64,000 nt of DNA from Chloranthus sessilifolius (lineage: Eukaryota; Streptophyta; Magnoliopsida; Chloranthales; Chloranthaceae), in assembly GCA_021018995.1 (NCBI GenBank), contig CM037598.1, positions 42,462,685-42,526,684 of the forward strand. The letters are read 5' to 3'. The translations under genes and the position numbers were made by a program. The notes beneath the pieces were generated by a model. It saw only the letters and a program-made list of their open reading frames with translations, had not been told where the DNA came from and did no database searches. The first letter of the stretch is position 1. Every line of letters begins with the position of its first letter. This document shows, one piece after another, positions 43,231-54,411 of this stretch.

Positions 43231-43480
43231 CATCTAAACATACACTCGCCCATAGTAAAGACCACTTAAGAGCGGGTCGATCAGGTGGCTAACACCTTCT
43301 CGATTGGTAACTGAAGCCCCTACCCAAGTGCCTTTGTTCTTGATCGGTGAATCAGAGTCATATCTTTGCACTTCAGTGCTTATATATCAATTTTGAGGTA
43401 TCTCGGGACACTAAAAGCTCTAGGTGGCGACTCCATCTTTTTTAAGAGAATGCATTGTCACGAAGGACTAATGAGAGCCC

Positions 43481-46000
43481 TGCTAATCTTTGGTTTTTGC
43501 CACTTTCTACCCCTTAAACCTAGCTTTTGCTATGACTTAGAGTGATTAATAACTGCTTTTAAGTGTTATTTTGTAGCTATGAATAAATTGCATTCATAGT
43601 GTAGAAATACAAGTAATAAGTGCCAAAAGAGGAGACGCAGAATTATTCATCAAGAGCTGATACAAGTGGAGCCCATGGCCTAAAAGATAGCTTATGTTGT
43701 TGAAGTAAAACAACAGAAAGAGCCTTCAAGACAACATCTTTAGCAGCTGCAGCAATGTGGAGTTGAACAGCCTCATCAATGTGAACTTGAAGTTCAACAA
43801 TATATGGAAGTGGTGCACTTCTCAACCTATCAAATGCTAGCTAGCAAAGTCCAACCTATCGTGTGCTAAAGCTGAAATTGGGTACCTATCGATTGGTGCT
43901 GAAGCAGAAGTGTGCACTGTTCGAGCAGTGCTGAAGCTGAAAGCCAACCTATCGAGTGCTCCAATGCTAAAGCTGAGTACCTATCGATTGGTGCTGAAGA
44001 TGAAGTGAACTAGTTCAACTAGTGCATTGCTGGAATCCATCCTTTCGAGTGGTACTGAAGGGCTAAGAGGTGTTAAGATACCACCTATCGAATGCTGCTG
44101 ATGTTGAATGAATCACCTGTCGAATGGTTCTTTTCAGTCATTCAACCTGTCGAGTCTTCAAGCTTTCAACCTGTCGACCACTAGAATTCAACCTGTCGAG
44201 ATTACTTTAGCAACCTGTCGATTTGTTCTAGCCAACTACTCGAGCAGTACTCATTCATCCCTCCAACCTGTCGAACAGAGTGCTGAAGCTCTCTTCATCT
44301 TCCCAAGCTGCTTCAAAAAATAAATCAACTTATCCAGCTCGGGTCCCATCAGGTTCCATCAATTTTCAGCCATTATTAATGGTCGGTGAGGGGCATTCTT
44401 GAGATTTCCAACAAGTCACATGGGACAACGGTCCACATGTGAACTATTTCCTAAACAAATGGAGCAACTCTTGGCTGTAATCAAGCAACCTTAGCTGAGC
44501 ACTACCGAATGGATTCTACTCTCTTATGATTGGCCAGGGCATAGAGCACAAGGATTGACATAAACCTAATGAATTCTTCTTCCCTCTAATTGGCCAACAC
44601 AGAGATCACATGGATAGAGGCATATGTATAAATGGCAGCCTTTGGGCTGTGATTCATTAGCAAGGAAGCAAGGAATAATCTGAATTTTCCTTGACTCATT
44701 TAGGTTTTATTTTAGGTTTCTTTTTCCCTTTTTCCCCCTCTTTTCTCTCCCTAATCTAGCCTACTGGATTAGTTCGTTGTAGCAGCTGAGATTATTTAGA
44801 TCTGTAAATTGGTGTTGTAATTACATTGTGAAGAATTTAGAATTTTCAGAGATTGCTGCCTTGAGGGCAATCATTGTAAGTTTTGTTCATACAATAAAAT
44901 GCTGAGTTTATAGCTTCATCAGATCTGTAATTCTTTAAGTTTTTACTTTGGATGTCTATGGATCTGATGCACCTATGGATGCCTATTCTTGTAGCTTTGC
45001 ATCCATAGTGGCAGTAGTGATCTTCTTGTTTTGTCTTTAACTCTTTTACCTAACACACACCTTTAGGATATGTGGTAACAACTTGAGTAGACAGCCATAT
45101 ACCCATAGGATTGGTCTAGATCTAAGGGTTGAAATAGATTCTTTCTCCCTTGCACTTGTGCTTGTAGCCAAGTGATGGATTTCTGCAGATTTGATTCATG
45201 CTTTGTTTTACAGCCCGCTTTTCAGCATTTTGATCTAGAGTCTAGCAGAGATTGCAGACTTGAGAGCTAGGCTATTGCAACTATTTCATGCAATGACTAG
45301 CTAACTTTAATGCCTCAGTTGAGCTGTGATTTTCTTGTTATTTTTACAAGAATTTTACAGATATGTTGCTCCTATGGATACTTGTGCTTGTAGCCTGACA
45401 TCTATAGTGCCCGCAATAGTTTTCTTGTTTTAACTCTAGGCCTGTGATTAGATGAGATCTCTGGAATAATCTGTGACCATTCAAGTGGATAGATTATACC
45501 CCTAAGATCAATTCAAATCTCTAGTTTAGAACAGAATGTTTCTCCCTTGCACTTGTGTTTGTATCCAAGTGAAGGCCAGCTGTAGATCCATTATTCTAAA
45601 TCTGATTTATAGTAAAAATACTCCACAGTTGCCTACTTCTCACCATTTTATATTTTATTTTATCAGCCCATCATCATTTTACATTTATTTAGATCTAGAT
45701 TTAGTTGTGGCACCTAAAAAATCACCTCTCTTTTCCTTGTTTTCATAGAATAGGTTTAGAGATTGCCAGATCTGTAACAGATCTGGAGATCTACTAGATT
45801 TTTAGGTCATTACTCCCTGTGGGACAAACTCTTACTTATTTTTAAAACTTATTATTACAGCCCTGATTCTTGCAGGACTGAGTTTAGATTGCTATTTGTG
45901 TGTTGAATCAATCCATTTCATCTGTAATATTTTTGCTGCTATTGATATCTTCCATCACACCTTTTAATAAATATATCAGCATAGCATTTTAAACACAACA
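43481..46000 (+). repeat. 5' LTR of element D (family 2)
   Basis: Starts TGCTAATC (decayed TGTTAAG-type), ends AACACAACA before the primer site; 2520 bases. U3 has a CCTATCGA / CAACCTGTCGA array (43830-44290), TATAAATG (44627-44634), and U5 with two GTGACCAT-type modules (near 45075 and 45470). It lacks the internal duplications of the copy at 21863-25614. Confidence 0.85.
43830..44290 (+). promoter_or_regulatory. CCTATCGA / CCTGTCGA motif array of D
   Basis: About a dozen copies (for example near 43855, 43886, 43946, 43980, 44089, 44117, 44148, 44169, 44191, 44213 and 44263). Half read CCTGTCGA, the T-to-G or C variants also seen in the minus-strand copy. Confidence 0.65.
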
Positions 46001-46006
46001 AGTTTT

Positions 46007-46024
46007 TGGCGCTGTTGTCGGGGA
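46007..46024 (+). promoter_or_regulatory. Primer-binding site of element D
   Basis: TGGCGCTGTTGTCGGGGA, close to the tRNA-Asp-type Athila site, six bases after the LTR end. The leader (46025-46454) holds no gene. Confidence 0.75.
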
Positions 46025-46454
46025 GTTTTGATCTAGTTAGTAGATCTAAGTTTTTCTTTTTGTAGATCTAAAATTTTTCTTTAGTTTAGAAGTCGATCTG
46101 CATATTGCATTTCAATTGTTTGAATAAATTACTACTGCAGTATTTGTATATTAAATCTATTTTATTGCTACAGTATTTTCTAAGTTTTCCTTCTATCTCT
46201 GAGTTTTTTCTCTTCATTACCTATAACCTGTTTGAATAAATTACTGTTGTAGCATTTGAGTTTCTGTAGATTTGAAGCAGTACCAATAAGAGGACCAAAT
46301 GGATTGCAGCTGGAGCAGATATGCCTGAACTTGCATTCCCTTTTCCTTTGTTTCCATTATCATTCTTGAAATTCTTTAAATCTAGCAGTTCCGCTATGTT
46401 CGTTTTTGTTTTTATTTTTATTTTTGCTTGCTACAAGTATGTTCTGTTGTGTGT

Positions 46455-47936
46455 ATGCTTGGTAGAAGATCCCTCTACCTTGAGATTGTCCTTTAGATTT
46501 TGAAGTTTAGAGGCTTCTCAGACCTAGGCAACCCCCACACATACCTGATATTCATTGTAAGCCATTTGTGATGGGCGATTTACCCAGACCTTTAAAGGAA
46601 CATTATGCACTAGGGGTGTATTCATCCCCCTTTTGCATTTAATTCCCTGCAGTTGTAGGAAATTATGAGATCAAATCCTCAACCATCCAAATGCTGCCCT
46701 CATTTCGTGGATTAAGCAAAGAAGACCCATACAAACACATAGATGAGCTCCTTGCCTTATGCACAACCTTTAATATTGCTGGTTTGGGAGAGGGAACCAC
46801 CAAACTTAGACTTTTTCCTTTTTCCTTAAAGGATAAGGCTCGAAATTGGCTCAACATGCTCCCAACCAATAGCATCACATCCTGGATTGACTTGCAAAGC
46901 CAGTTCTTGGCTAAATTTTTTCCCATGGGCAAGACCAGCTAGCTGAGAAAGAGCATCATTTACTTTGCTCAATCCCCAGCTGAAAATTTTCATGAAGCAT
47001 GGGAAAGATTCAAAGAGTTATTGAGGCAGTGCCCACACATCAGATACCTAGATGCAACTTGTTCAAAGCTTCTATCAGGGTATTGATTCTAAATGCAGAG
47101 CCATGGTGGATGCTTCATGTGGTGGCACATATCTTAACAAGACTGATGAGGAGGCTTGGGAGTTGTTTTAGGTAATTAGTAAAAATTCAACTCAGCAGGA
47201 GGCTCTGTCAAGGAGTGACATTGAGCCAGCCGCTAGAGTTACCAAAGACCCCATTCCTAAAGGAAAGTTGTATGAATTGAATGTTTTCAATAACCTGGAG
47301 AGGAAGGTGAACAGTTTGTCCTTAAAATTTGATAAATTGTTGAGTGTGGTGCAGCCCCACATGGCTGCACAGATAGAGAAGGCATGTCTGATATGCCAAT
47401 CTCCCATACACTCCATTCAAAATTGTCCCTCTGTTGGTCTTGAACCTGACTTGGTCATAGAGCATGCCAATGCAGCTCAAGCTTATGGGCAGCATCAGCC
47501 TGCTTGGAACCCTTGGAGAAATCACCCTAATTTAAGGTGGAATTAAGAAAATTTTCAACAATCTCAGCAGCAACAGCAGCAATCAATGCCCGATAGATCC
47601 CAACAGTTTTAACTAACCTCTTTCCCAAATCATCAGTACCAACAGCCAATGGCCCAACAAAGTCTCATTTCATCACCACCCTCACAAGCCAGTACACCAT
47701 CCTTTGAGGAGCAGGTTTTATCCTCATTGCAAAACCTTAGATCTTTAACACAGACTCTGTATTCCCATAGCCAGAGCATTAAAAAGATTGAGGACCAGCT
47801 TGGTCAACTCTCCAATGCTCTAACAAAAAGGGAAGTGGGCAGACTCCCCAGCCAACCACTGAATAATCCTAAGGGGCTACACATGGTGGGTGATTCTTCT
47901 TCGGAAGAAGTTGATAGACAGCCAGGTTGTTTTTGA
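46455..47936 (+). pseudogene. gag of element D
   Basis: An ATG at 46455 opens a LGRRSL block followed by an early stop; then NYEIKSSTIQMLPSFRGL, SKEDPYKHIDELLALC and KDKARNWLNMLPTNSI (gag core, 46660-46942), a TAG after GKTS, a frameshift near 47040, a KLLSVVQP block and an intact CCHC knuckle CLICQSPIHSIQNCP (about 47384-47428). NHPNLRWN ends in a stop at 47544-47546, and the tail (47649-47936) has SHSQSIKKIEDQLGQLS and NNPKGLHMVGDSSS. The frame ends about eight codons after that point, with no protease following. Confidence 0.85.
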
Positions 47937-48562
47937 ACCAAAAAGAGCTGCAGAAGGTCAAGACTGATGGGTACCTTGCTGCAGATTCAGATTTAATGAT
48001 GCTATTTTTTCTGTTTGTTTGCTGTTTTTTCTTTTTTCTTTCTTAGGATGTATGTGTTTACTGTCTTTGTTTACTATTTTTTCTTGATTTTTCTATGTTT
48101 GAATACTATTTTTGACTTTGTTTTTTTGTTTTTGAGTCTGATTTTCTGTTTTTGTAGGAATGTGCTTTTGTTTCTTCTATTTGTATAGCATTCTTTCTAT
48201 TTTTCTGTCAATAAATTTAGTTTTGTGCTTTTACTTTTTCTTCTTTTCTGCATATAGTCCATTCTTTGTTGTTTGCAAACCCTGCTACCCCTAGCTACTC
48301 ACTGTGAAAACATTGAGGACAATGTTCATCTTAGGTTTGGGGGTATGGCAAGGTGTGACAATGAAATAGTTAACGCTAGTGCAGCAGTGTTGGATTAAAA
48401 TTTTTCAAATAAAGTGAATTCCCACCTGATTTTTGTAAAAAGAGGAAATTAAAAACTTTTTAAAACTGAAATCTATTATAACTCTACATTTTCATGAAGT
48501 AAATGTCAAGAAATTTTTTACAATTGGTACTTAGTGAACTGGAAAAGAGAGAAAATTGTGAG
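47937..48562 (+). other. 3' non-coding region of D, first part
   Basis: T-rich after gag, then a CTACTCACTGTGAAAACATTGAGGACAATG stretch (read as two blocks), an internal polypurine-like motif AGGTTTGGGGGTATGG (near 48339-48354) and AGTGAACTGGAAAAGAGAG. It matches B from about 12590 onward and continues at 57107. Confidence 0.65.
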
Positions 48563-48567
48563 GATAT
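48563..48567. repeat. Target-site duplication of composite H, left (GATAT)
   Basis: GATAT precedes TGTTGGTAGTG at 48568 and is repeated at 57102-57106 after AATAACA. Joining the flanks restores the 3' region of D in line with B near 12860-12890. Confidence 0.85.
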
Positions 48568-48791
48568 TGTTGGTAGTGTTTAATTTTTTTAAAATTTTTT
48601 TTTACTTTTTTTCATTTTTTGATTACAACTGTACTTTATTCAAACATTACAATGACACAAAAATTCTAAAACAAAAAAATGAAGAAAAACTTCAAAAATC
48701 ACACAAAAACTAAAGCTGAAATTTATTCAAACACTACATCTACAAAGAATATAGCTCAACAAAAACACAGATTACTATACTAGATCAAAAC

Positions 48792-48809
48792 TCCCCGACA
48801 GCGGCGCCA
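48792..48809 (-). promoter_or_regulatory. Primer-binding site beside LTR2 of H
   Basis: Minus strand TGGCGCCGCTGTCGGGGA, the best-preserved tRNA-Asp-type site in the window. Confidence 0.8.
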
Positions 48810-48815
48810 AAAAAT

Positions 48816-51484
48816 TGTTGGTAATGTTTCAGATGCTTACTGCTAACTTTATTTAAAAACAATGATAAGAATGTATTAATAAAAATAAATCAAAGGTGGA
48901 TTGAAAAACACAAAGCAGCAAGTTTAAAAATACAAATAGACATGCAAGATACAGGGCCTGTTGTAGCAAGTTTTGATAAGTAAGAGTTGGTCCCACAGAG
49001 AGTATTGATCTGAAACCTCGAGGGTCGTATAGTAGTCTCCAGATCTGGCTACAGATCTAGCAGCTCTAAAGAGAGAGGTGTTTAAGTGTCACTAAGTTAT
49101 ATTAAACACATAAATACAAAAATAAAACTACAGCTAAAGGGTTAAGAAGAAGTTGGTGGTAGTGTGTGCCAAAATAAAATACAAGAATTATGAGAAGCAG
49201 GTTAAGCTAGAGTTAAAGCAGTGATGTAACTCAAATTTAGTCTGTCTCTACAGTGTTCCTTGCTGAGATGCTATTAAAAGCCTCAACAAGGTAAAAATAC
49301 CCGAATTTACCCATGCCATTTGGGGTGCTCTTAGGGCTATACTCTGTCCACTCTAATAGTCACAGGGTATCCGATAGAGTCTGTCAAATCCCATAGGTTA
49401 AAATAGACATTGCCAATCTAACCCAGAGGAGTGGACTGATCATTCCCCCAGCCACTGGGCCAGATCAAGCCATGAATACTATTGCAGTACTATATAATAC
49501 CAGTGCTACAAGCTACCCAGATCTGCGCACAGACCTAGCTGACATTCATAAGTATTCCAATCCATAAGATCCTAAGTGCTTTGCTAAGGCCAACTGCTCA
49601 CTAGTGCCCATAAAAAGGACCATGCAACAGGTTGAATAAGGCTTTAGATTCAGCTGATGATTGCTATAAATAGCCTACAATGACTCAGCCTCAAGCTGCA
49701 ATTACTATAAAGAGATCAGATCTAACATCTGATGTCGGCTAAGTAAAACAAAGGGGAGTCAATTCCTGTACAAACCTCCTCACAAGCTCATGTGCAAGGG
49801 AGAAGAATCCTTCTCAAACTTGTGAATGGACACAACCTTAGGGCTATACTCTATCCACTTGAATGGTCATAGGGTATCCCATTGGTCTGTCCATCCCACA
49901 GAGGCTTGAGAAAGAACATGGAAACTGCTACAACCACCATGGTCCACAGGCCTCCGAGCCCCTAGATCTTGCTACAGATCCAACATTACTTTCCATGGGG
50001 CTATCAAGCCAAGGGAAATTAGATGGTAAACAATAAACCTACTAGAAACTGAATAGGCTAGTCCTAAATACATGGATCCTATAGACATCTAAAGAAACCA
50101 TAAGATCTTTAGATTTAATTAGGCATTAAAACGGCAATCCATTGATGAACAAAAAACTTACAATGAACTATCTCCAGGCTGCAGCCTGTACACAACTGCT
50201 CATCCAAAAGTCCCAATGTATACCAAAAGCCTATTACAAACTGAAAATAAAACTAAACCTAGCTGCTTACAGGGGGGTTAGCCAGCAAGTGTTGGGCTAA
50301 GAGAGAAGGAAAATAAGAAAAAGTGATGATCAAACCCTAACCCTAGCCTGCTGGAGCTCGTAGCCGACAGAGGATGAAGGAAAGATGTAAAAAATAAACT
50401 CTAAGTATAGCTTATATACTCTGTCAAAATGGCCTCCGCTCTAAGGAGATTAACCCTAATTTTTCCAACAAACGTGACACTATTTCAACCCTTGGATGGT
50501 TGAAGATATGCGCCTCAAAATCTATGCCTCGAGAAGTGTGCCCTAGCCTTGGAAAATTCCTAAAAAGTCCTTTAGTTAAAACTGAGAAGTGGGGAGCCTG
50601 AGCTTCATGGGGCTGGTATCTGCTTTTAGCTCATTCGTGCAGCTGCTTTGCCTTCACGGAGTTGCCTTTGGCTGGTGGGAAGTGCTTGCTCGCATGTTAG
50701 CTATTCATTTGATCTTGTAATTCACTGGCGCTGCAATGCTGTCGCAGAGATGATCTGGAGCGCCAGGATTTCTCGCTCAGTTGAACTTTAGAAGCTCTCT
50801 CTCGCTAAGTACTCGCGTAGTTACGCTTCTGCACTCGCATAGTCAATGGTAAGGCTTTAGAGTGCGCGAGATCTATGCGAAGAAAATTATGGGTGTCTCT
50901 CTCTTCCAGGGCTACGCGAGAACTCCGCGAGGTGACATTTTGTTTAGTGTACATATGGAATAGTTGTGTTCTTCGCACGGCTGCTTTGAGGCTTGATCTC
51001 CGCGAGAGGTTCGCGACCACAAATTCTGAGGACTTTAACCTGCGCGATCTTCGCAAGGTCATTTCAGCTTTCCTTCAAACTGCACAGCATATATGTGCGA
51101 GGGTCTCTTCCACTGCATCTTTAGCTTCGGAGGAAGCTCCTCAACTCTGCGAGGTCTATCTTTTATTGCTCTGGTGCATTGTACTTTCTATTGTCGCAGT
51201 CCCTTCTCAGCTAACTTCATTCATCTGCTAGACTTTAGTCAATGGTGATCAGCAACAATGAGTCACCATGGTGAGCACTACCAAGGTGTTCCATTAGGCT
51301 TTCTCTCAGCTGTCATCTTTGTGTGTATTTTCTCTCTTTTAGGCTAAAAAGCAAGGAGTTTGTATTAAGCTGCATATTATATTACTAACTACAAAACACA
51401 CTTAACAAATGGTTATTAGTCTGCTTCAAGGTCCCGCAAAGGCTAAGTTAAGAGGTGAAAAGTGGTACTTTTCAGTGATTAACA
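48816..51484 (-). repeat. LTR2 of composite H (family 1)
   Basis: TGTTGG left end, TTAACA right end, 2669 bases. CGCG array at about 51160-50590, TATA near 50411-50420, GTGACCAT-type modules near 49345 and 49860. Polypurine tract to the right (51485-51497), primer site to the left. Confidence 0.88.
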
Positions 51485-53200
51485 CACCCCCAAACCTAAT
51501 CTTTGCTAGTCCTTGAGCAAAGGAGAAATTAAAACAACTACTCTAAGAATTAAAATGCCACTTTCGTAGGGAGCACGGATACATTTAGCATATGTACCAA
51601 GCCTTTTAAACCCCTAGGTGATCCCTAGTGGAGGGGTGAAGTCTCCTAAGGGTTTTCAATGAAGATACCCACAATCTTCTCAATGAAACAGTTAACAAAG
51701 GTACAACATTATCAAGTCAGCTGTCAAGAAACAGAGCACCAGTTCACCTTTAATTCAATAAAAATGTGAGGAATTTGGACATGAAAATCACAGATATTTA
51801 ATCATCACAAACTCTACCCTAGTGCACAACATTTCCAATTAGCTCACATCAAGGGGGACAACACATGTATATCAGCACTGAGCTCATCATTAATTCAAAA
51901 ATCGGGTTATTGGCCATGCCTAATACATTCAACATCAGACCCAATGCTCACCAGGGCATACTCTGACAAGGCACCTTGAGGGTTTCATTTTCTCTCAAGC
52001 TCAAGAGCAGTTACAGCCCCCAAATGGGTCTGTAAGCATGAGCATAGGCAAAGCACCGAAGTTCTGGCATCATTGGCACATCCTCACTCACCATAGATTG
52101 GACAACTCCTTATCTCTTCATGAAAACACACTCAACTTTGGATCACAAGGTCTTTAACTGTGTTGTAATGTAGCTTATGAAGTGGGTTATAAAGAATGTA
52201 AGGTTGAAAAGGGATTCAAAGTTGAGAAATCAGTAAGTGAAGGAGGTGATTCATGACTCCACCCATTTTTAGTTTAGTACCTTTTCATTTTCTTTCAAAG
52301 TTTTCGGACTTGAAGTGGCCAGCTTCTCCTCTTCATTTTGATTTTTCCAATAAACTTTTCCTCTTGAGTCCTCTCTCACTCCTCTTCATTATTATTTTTC
52401 TTTCTTTTCTTGCATTTTTCTTTTTGTTTTTATTTTTATTTTTTTGTTTTTATTTTTATTTTTTTGTTTGTGACTTGCCACCTCTTTCCTCAGCTGCTAC
52501 ACTGCTAAACTTTAGGTATCTCTTCTCCATTCACCCAATGTTGACCCTATCTTGTCTATCTTCAGCTCCTTTTCCTTTTCCTTCTGAATTCTCAGAGTGA
52601 GGGTAGGTTTGAGTCAGGTCCATAGGTTTAGGTGCAAGTACTCAGGTATATTTTAAAGAAAATTGGAAATTAAGGCTCAACAGGTGTGTGCACAAGGGCA
52701 GTTGATTAGGATTTGGTCTGTTTAAGCTCAAACTGTCCAAGAGAATGCCTTGATCCTTTCCTAGGTTTCATGAGTGTTGTCAGTTGTTTCAACTTGGAGG
52801 TGCCTAACTTTTAGTGAGGGCATTGCCTCAGCCAGTCCTTAGAGCTAGAAGAATTGCCTCAGTCACTCCTCGAAGGAAGGAAAAAAATTTTGTAGGCCCA
52901 ACTCTGACTGGTTATGGTCTTCCATTGAACTTTTAAGTATGTCCTTACCTTTTTCTCTCTTTAATGATTCACTCAGTACTGATAAAAGTGAGTTTACTTG
53001 GTGTTCACATCATGGAAAAGTTAAAATTTAAAAGCTTGTAATGCCTAAAAGTCTGTAAAAATTTTAAATTTCTTTAATTTTCATGATTCTTAGGTGAACA
53101 TGGCTCCATTCCTATCATTACTTGACTCTGTTGCACTTGGGTTAACTACTTCATTGGCAAAACTACCCTACCGCACCCCCAAACCTAAGTTAAACAGTGT
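51485..53200 (-). other. 3' non-coding region of H
   Basis: Begins with polypurine tract AGGTTTGGGGGTG (minus). The conserved block lies at 51554-51660, T-rich repeats near 52419-52470 (plus strand), and an internal polypurine-like motif near 53167-53184. No gene; the ORF 52253-52600 follows the T-rich low-complexity stretch. Confidence 0.7.
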
Positions 53201-54060
53201 CCTCACTGTTTCATGCAAAGTGTATAGGGGTAGTAGGGTTGGTGAAAGAAAAATAAACTAAATTACAGCAGAAAACTAAAGAGAAAACTAAGCTCAAAAT
53301 GTAGAAAATTAAACTAAGAAAGAGAAAAAGAGAAAATATACAGAAAATAACAACTAAGAAAACAAAACAACTACACACAATCCTAAAAATAGCAAGTATA
53401 TAGAAAAACAGACACAAAACTAAACACCTAAAAAATAAAATCCTAAACAAAACTATCTAAAACTGATCTGAATATGAATATATATGATGGGAAAGAGATA
53501 TCAGCATAAATAGCACACATTTAAAAACAGGATTCATACACAATCAGATCACACAAACAGTCCGGATAGGGTTCATGGTTGATAGGAAATTTAAGCAGCC
53601 CATCTGGAACTCGACTGAATGGGAAAGAACTACAATATAAAAATGAAAGGCCATACCTTGGCATTTGCATCAAACCTGAAGTCTTCCAATCAAAAGTGTA
53701 CAGTAGCATGAAAGATGTAGGGAGCAGCTCCCGCTCCACCACAGGTGGATAGTTACTTAAAAGGCAGCTAAGGTGCCTTATATGGTTGAGGGCAGTTGTC
53801 CAAGTGAAGTGATGCACACACCCCACTGAGAATCCCAAAATGAGTACTTTGTAGCACATAGGTGGGGGCCTCCTCAGTCTATACTTCAAAAATTTTTGCA
53901 GATACCTCAGCCCAAGTCCAGTAGGTTGGGCAAGCTCTCATCCACTAGCTCACCAATGACTTCAACTGTTTAACAAATTTCATTTCCTCCATCATATCCT
54001 TCCCCTTATAAGAAGGAGAAGGACCTTTAAAATTTTGAGAAAATGGCAGATGAGGTACTG
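53201..54060 (-). other. Middle segment of H with an unidentified 122-codon ORF
   Basis: A minus-strand frame at 53889-53521 stays open for 122 codons (MKYRLRRPPPMCYKV start; blocks PVVERELLPTSF and FPFSRVPDGLLKFP). Just upstream a GPSPSYKGKDMMEEM block recalls the gag-protease boundary of C. I do not recognise the ORF; it may be a captured cellular fragment or chance. 53201-53520 is A-rich non-coding. Confidence 0.35.
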
Positions 54061-54387
54061 CTGGTCTTCATCTACTGACACATCATTTTTAATTTTTTAA
54101 TTTTTAGTATTTTTTTAAAAAAAAAATTTATTTATTTTTTTACTTTTTTTCATTTTTTTATTACAGGTGTACTTTATTCAAACATTACATCTAATAAAAA
54201 AAATTCTAAAACAAAAAAAAATGAAGAAAAACTTCAAAAATGAAGAAAGACACAAAATTTCTAAAACAAAAAAAATGAAGAAAAACATCAAAAATCACAC
54301 AAAAACTAAAGTTGACATTTATTCAAACACTACATCTACAAAGAATATAGCTCAACAAAAATATAGATTACTATACTAGATCAAAAC
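54061..54387 (-). other. Leader of H next to LTR3
   Basis: AT-rich, containing a short internal duplication with ATGAAGAAAAAC(T/A)TCAAAAAT (near 54221 and 54279). It matches the second leader at 48600-48790. No gene. Confidence 0.65.
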
Positions 54388-54405
54388 TCCCTGGCAGCGA
54401 CGCTA
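54388..54405 (-). promoter_or_regulatory. Primer-binding site beside LTR3 of H
   Basis: Minus strand TAGCGTCGCTGCCAGGGA, a decayed tRNA-Asp-type site seven bases from the LTR end. Confidence 0.65.
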
Positions 54406-54411
54406 AAAACT

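Larger units (their letters stand above)
41921..43480 (+). repeat. LTR of element I (left part)
   Basis: Contains a 48-bp-spaced GCATACTATGC array (42277-42516), a TATAAATA box (42794-42801), TA repeats (43191-43223) and the GCCTTTGTTCTTGATCGG to GAGAGCCC segment (43330-43480) that reappears at 58529-58676. D begins immediately afterwards. Confidence 0.65.

Noticed and set aside
52253..52600. Phe/Leu-rich ORF that looks like a membrane protein
   Set aside because: It translates a TTTTTA/TTTTTG simple repeat in the 3' non-coding region; hydrophobicity comes from T-richness.
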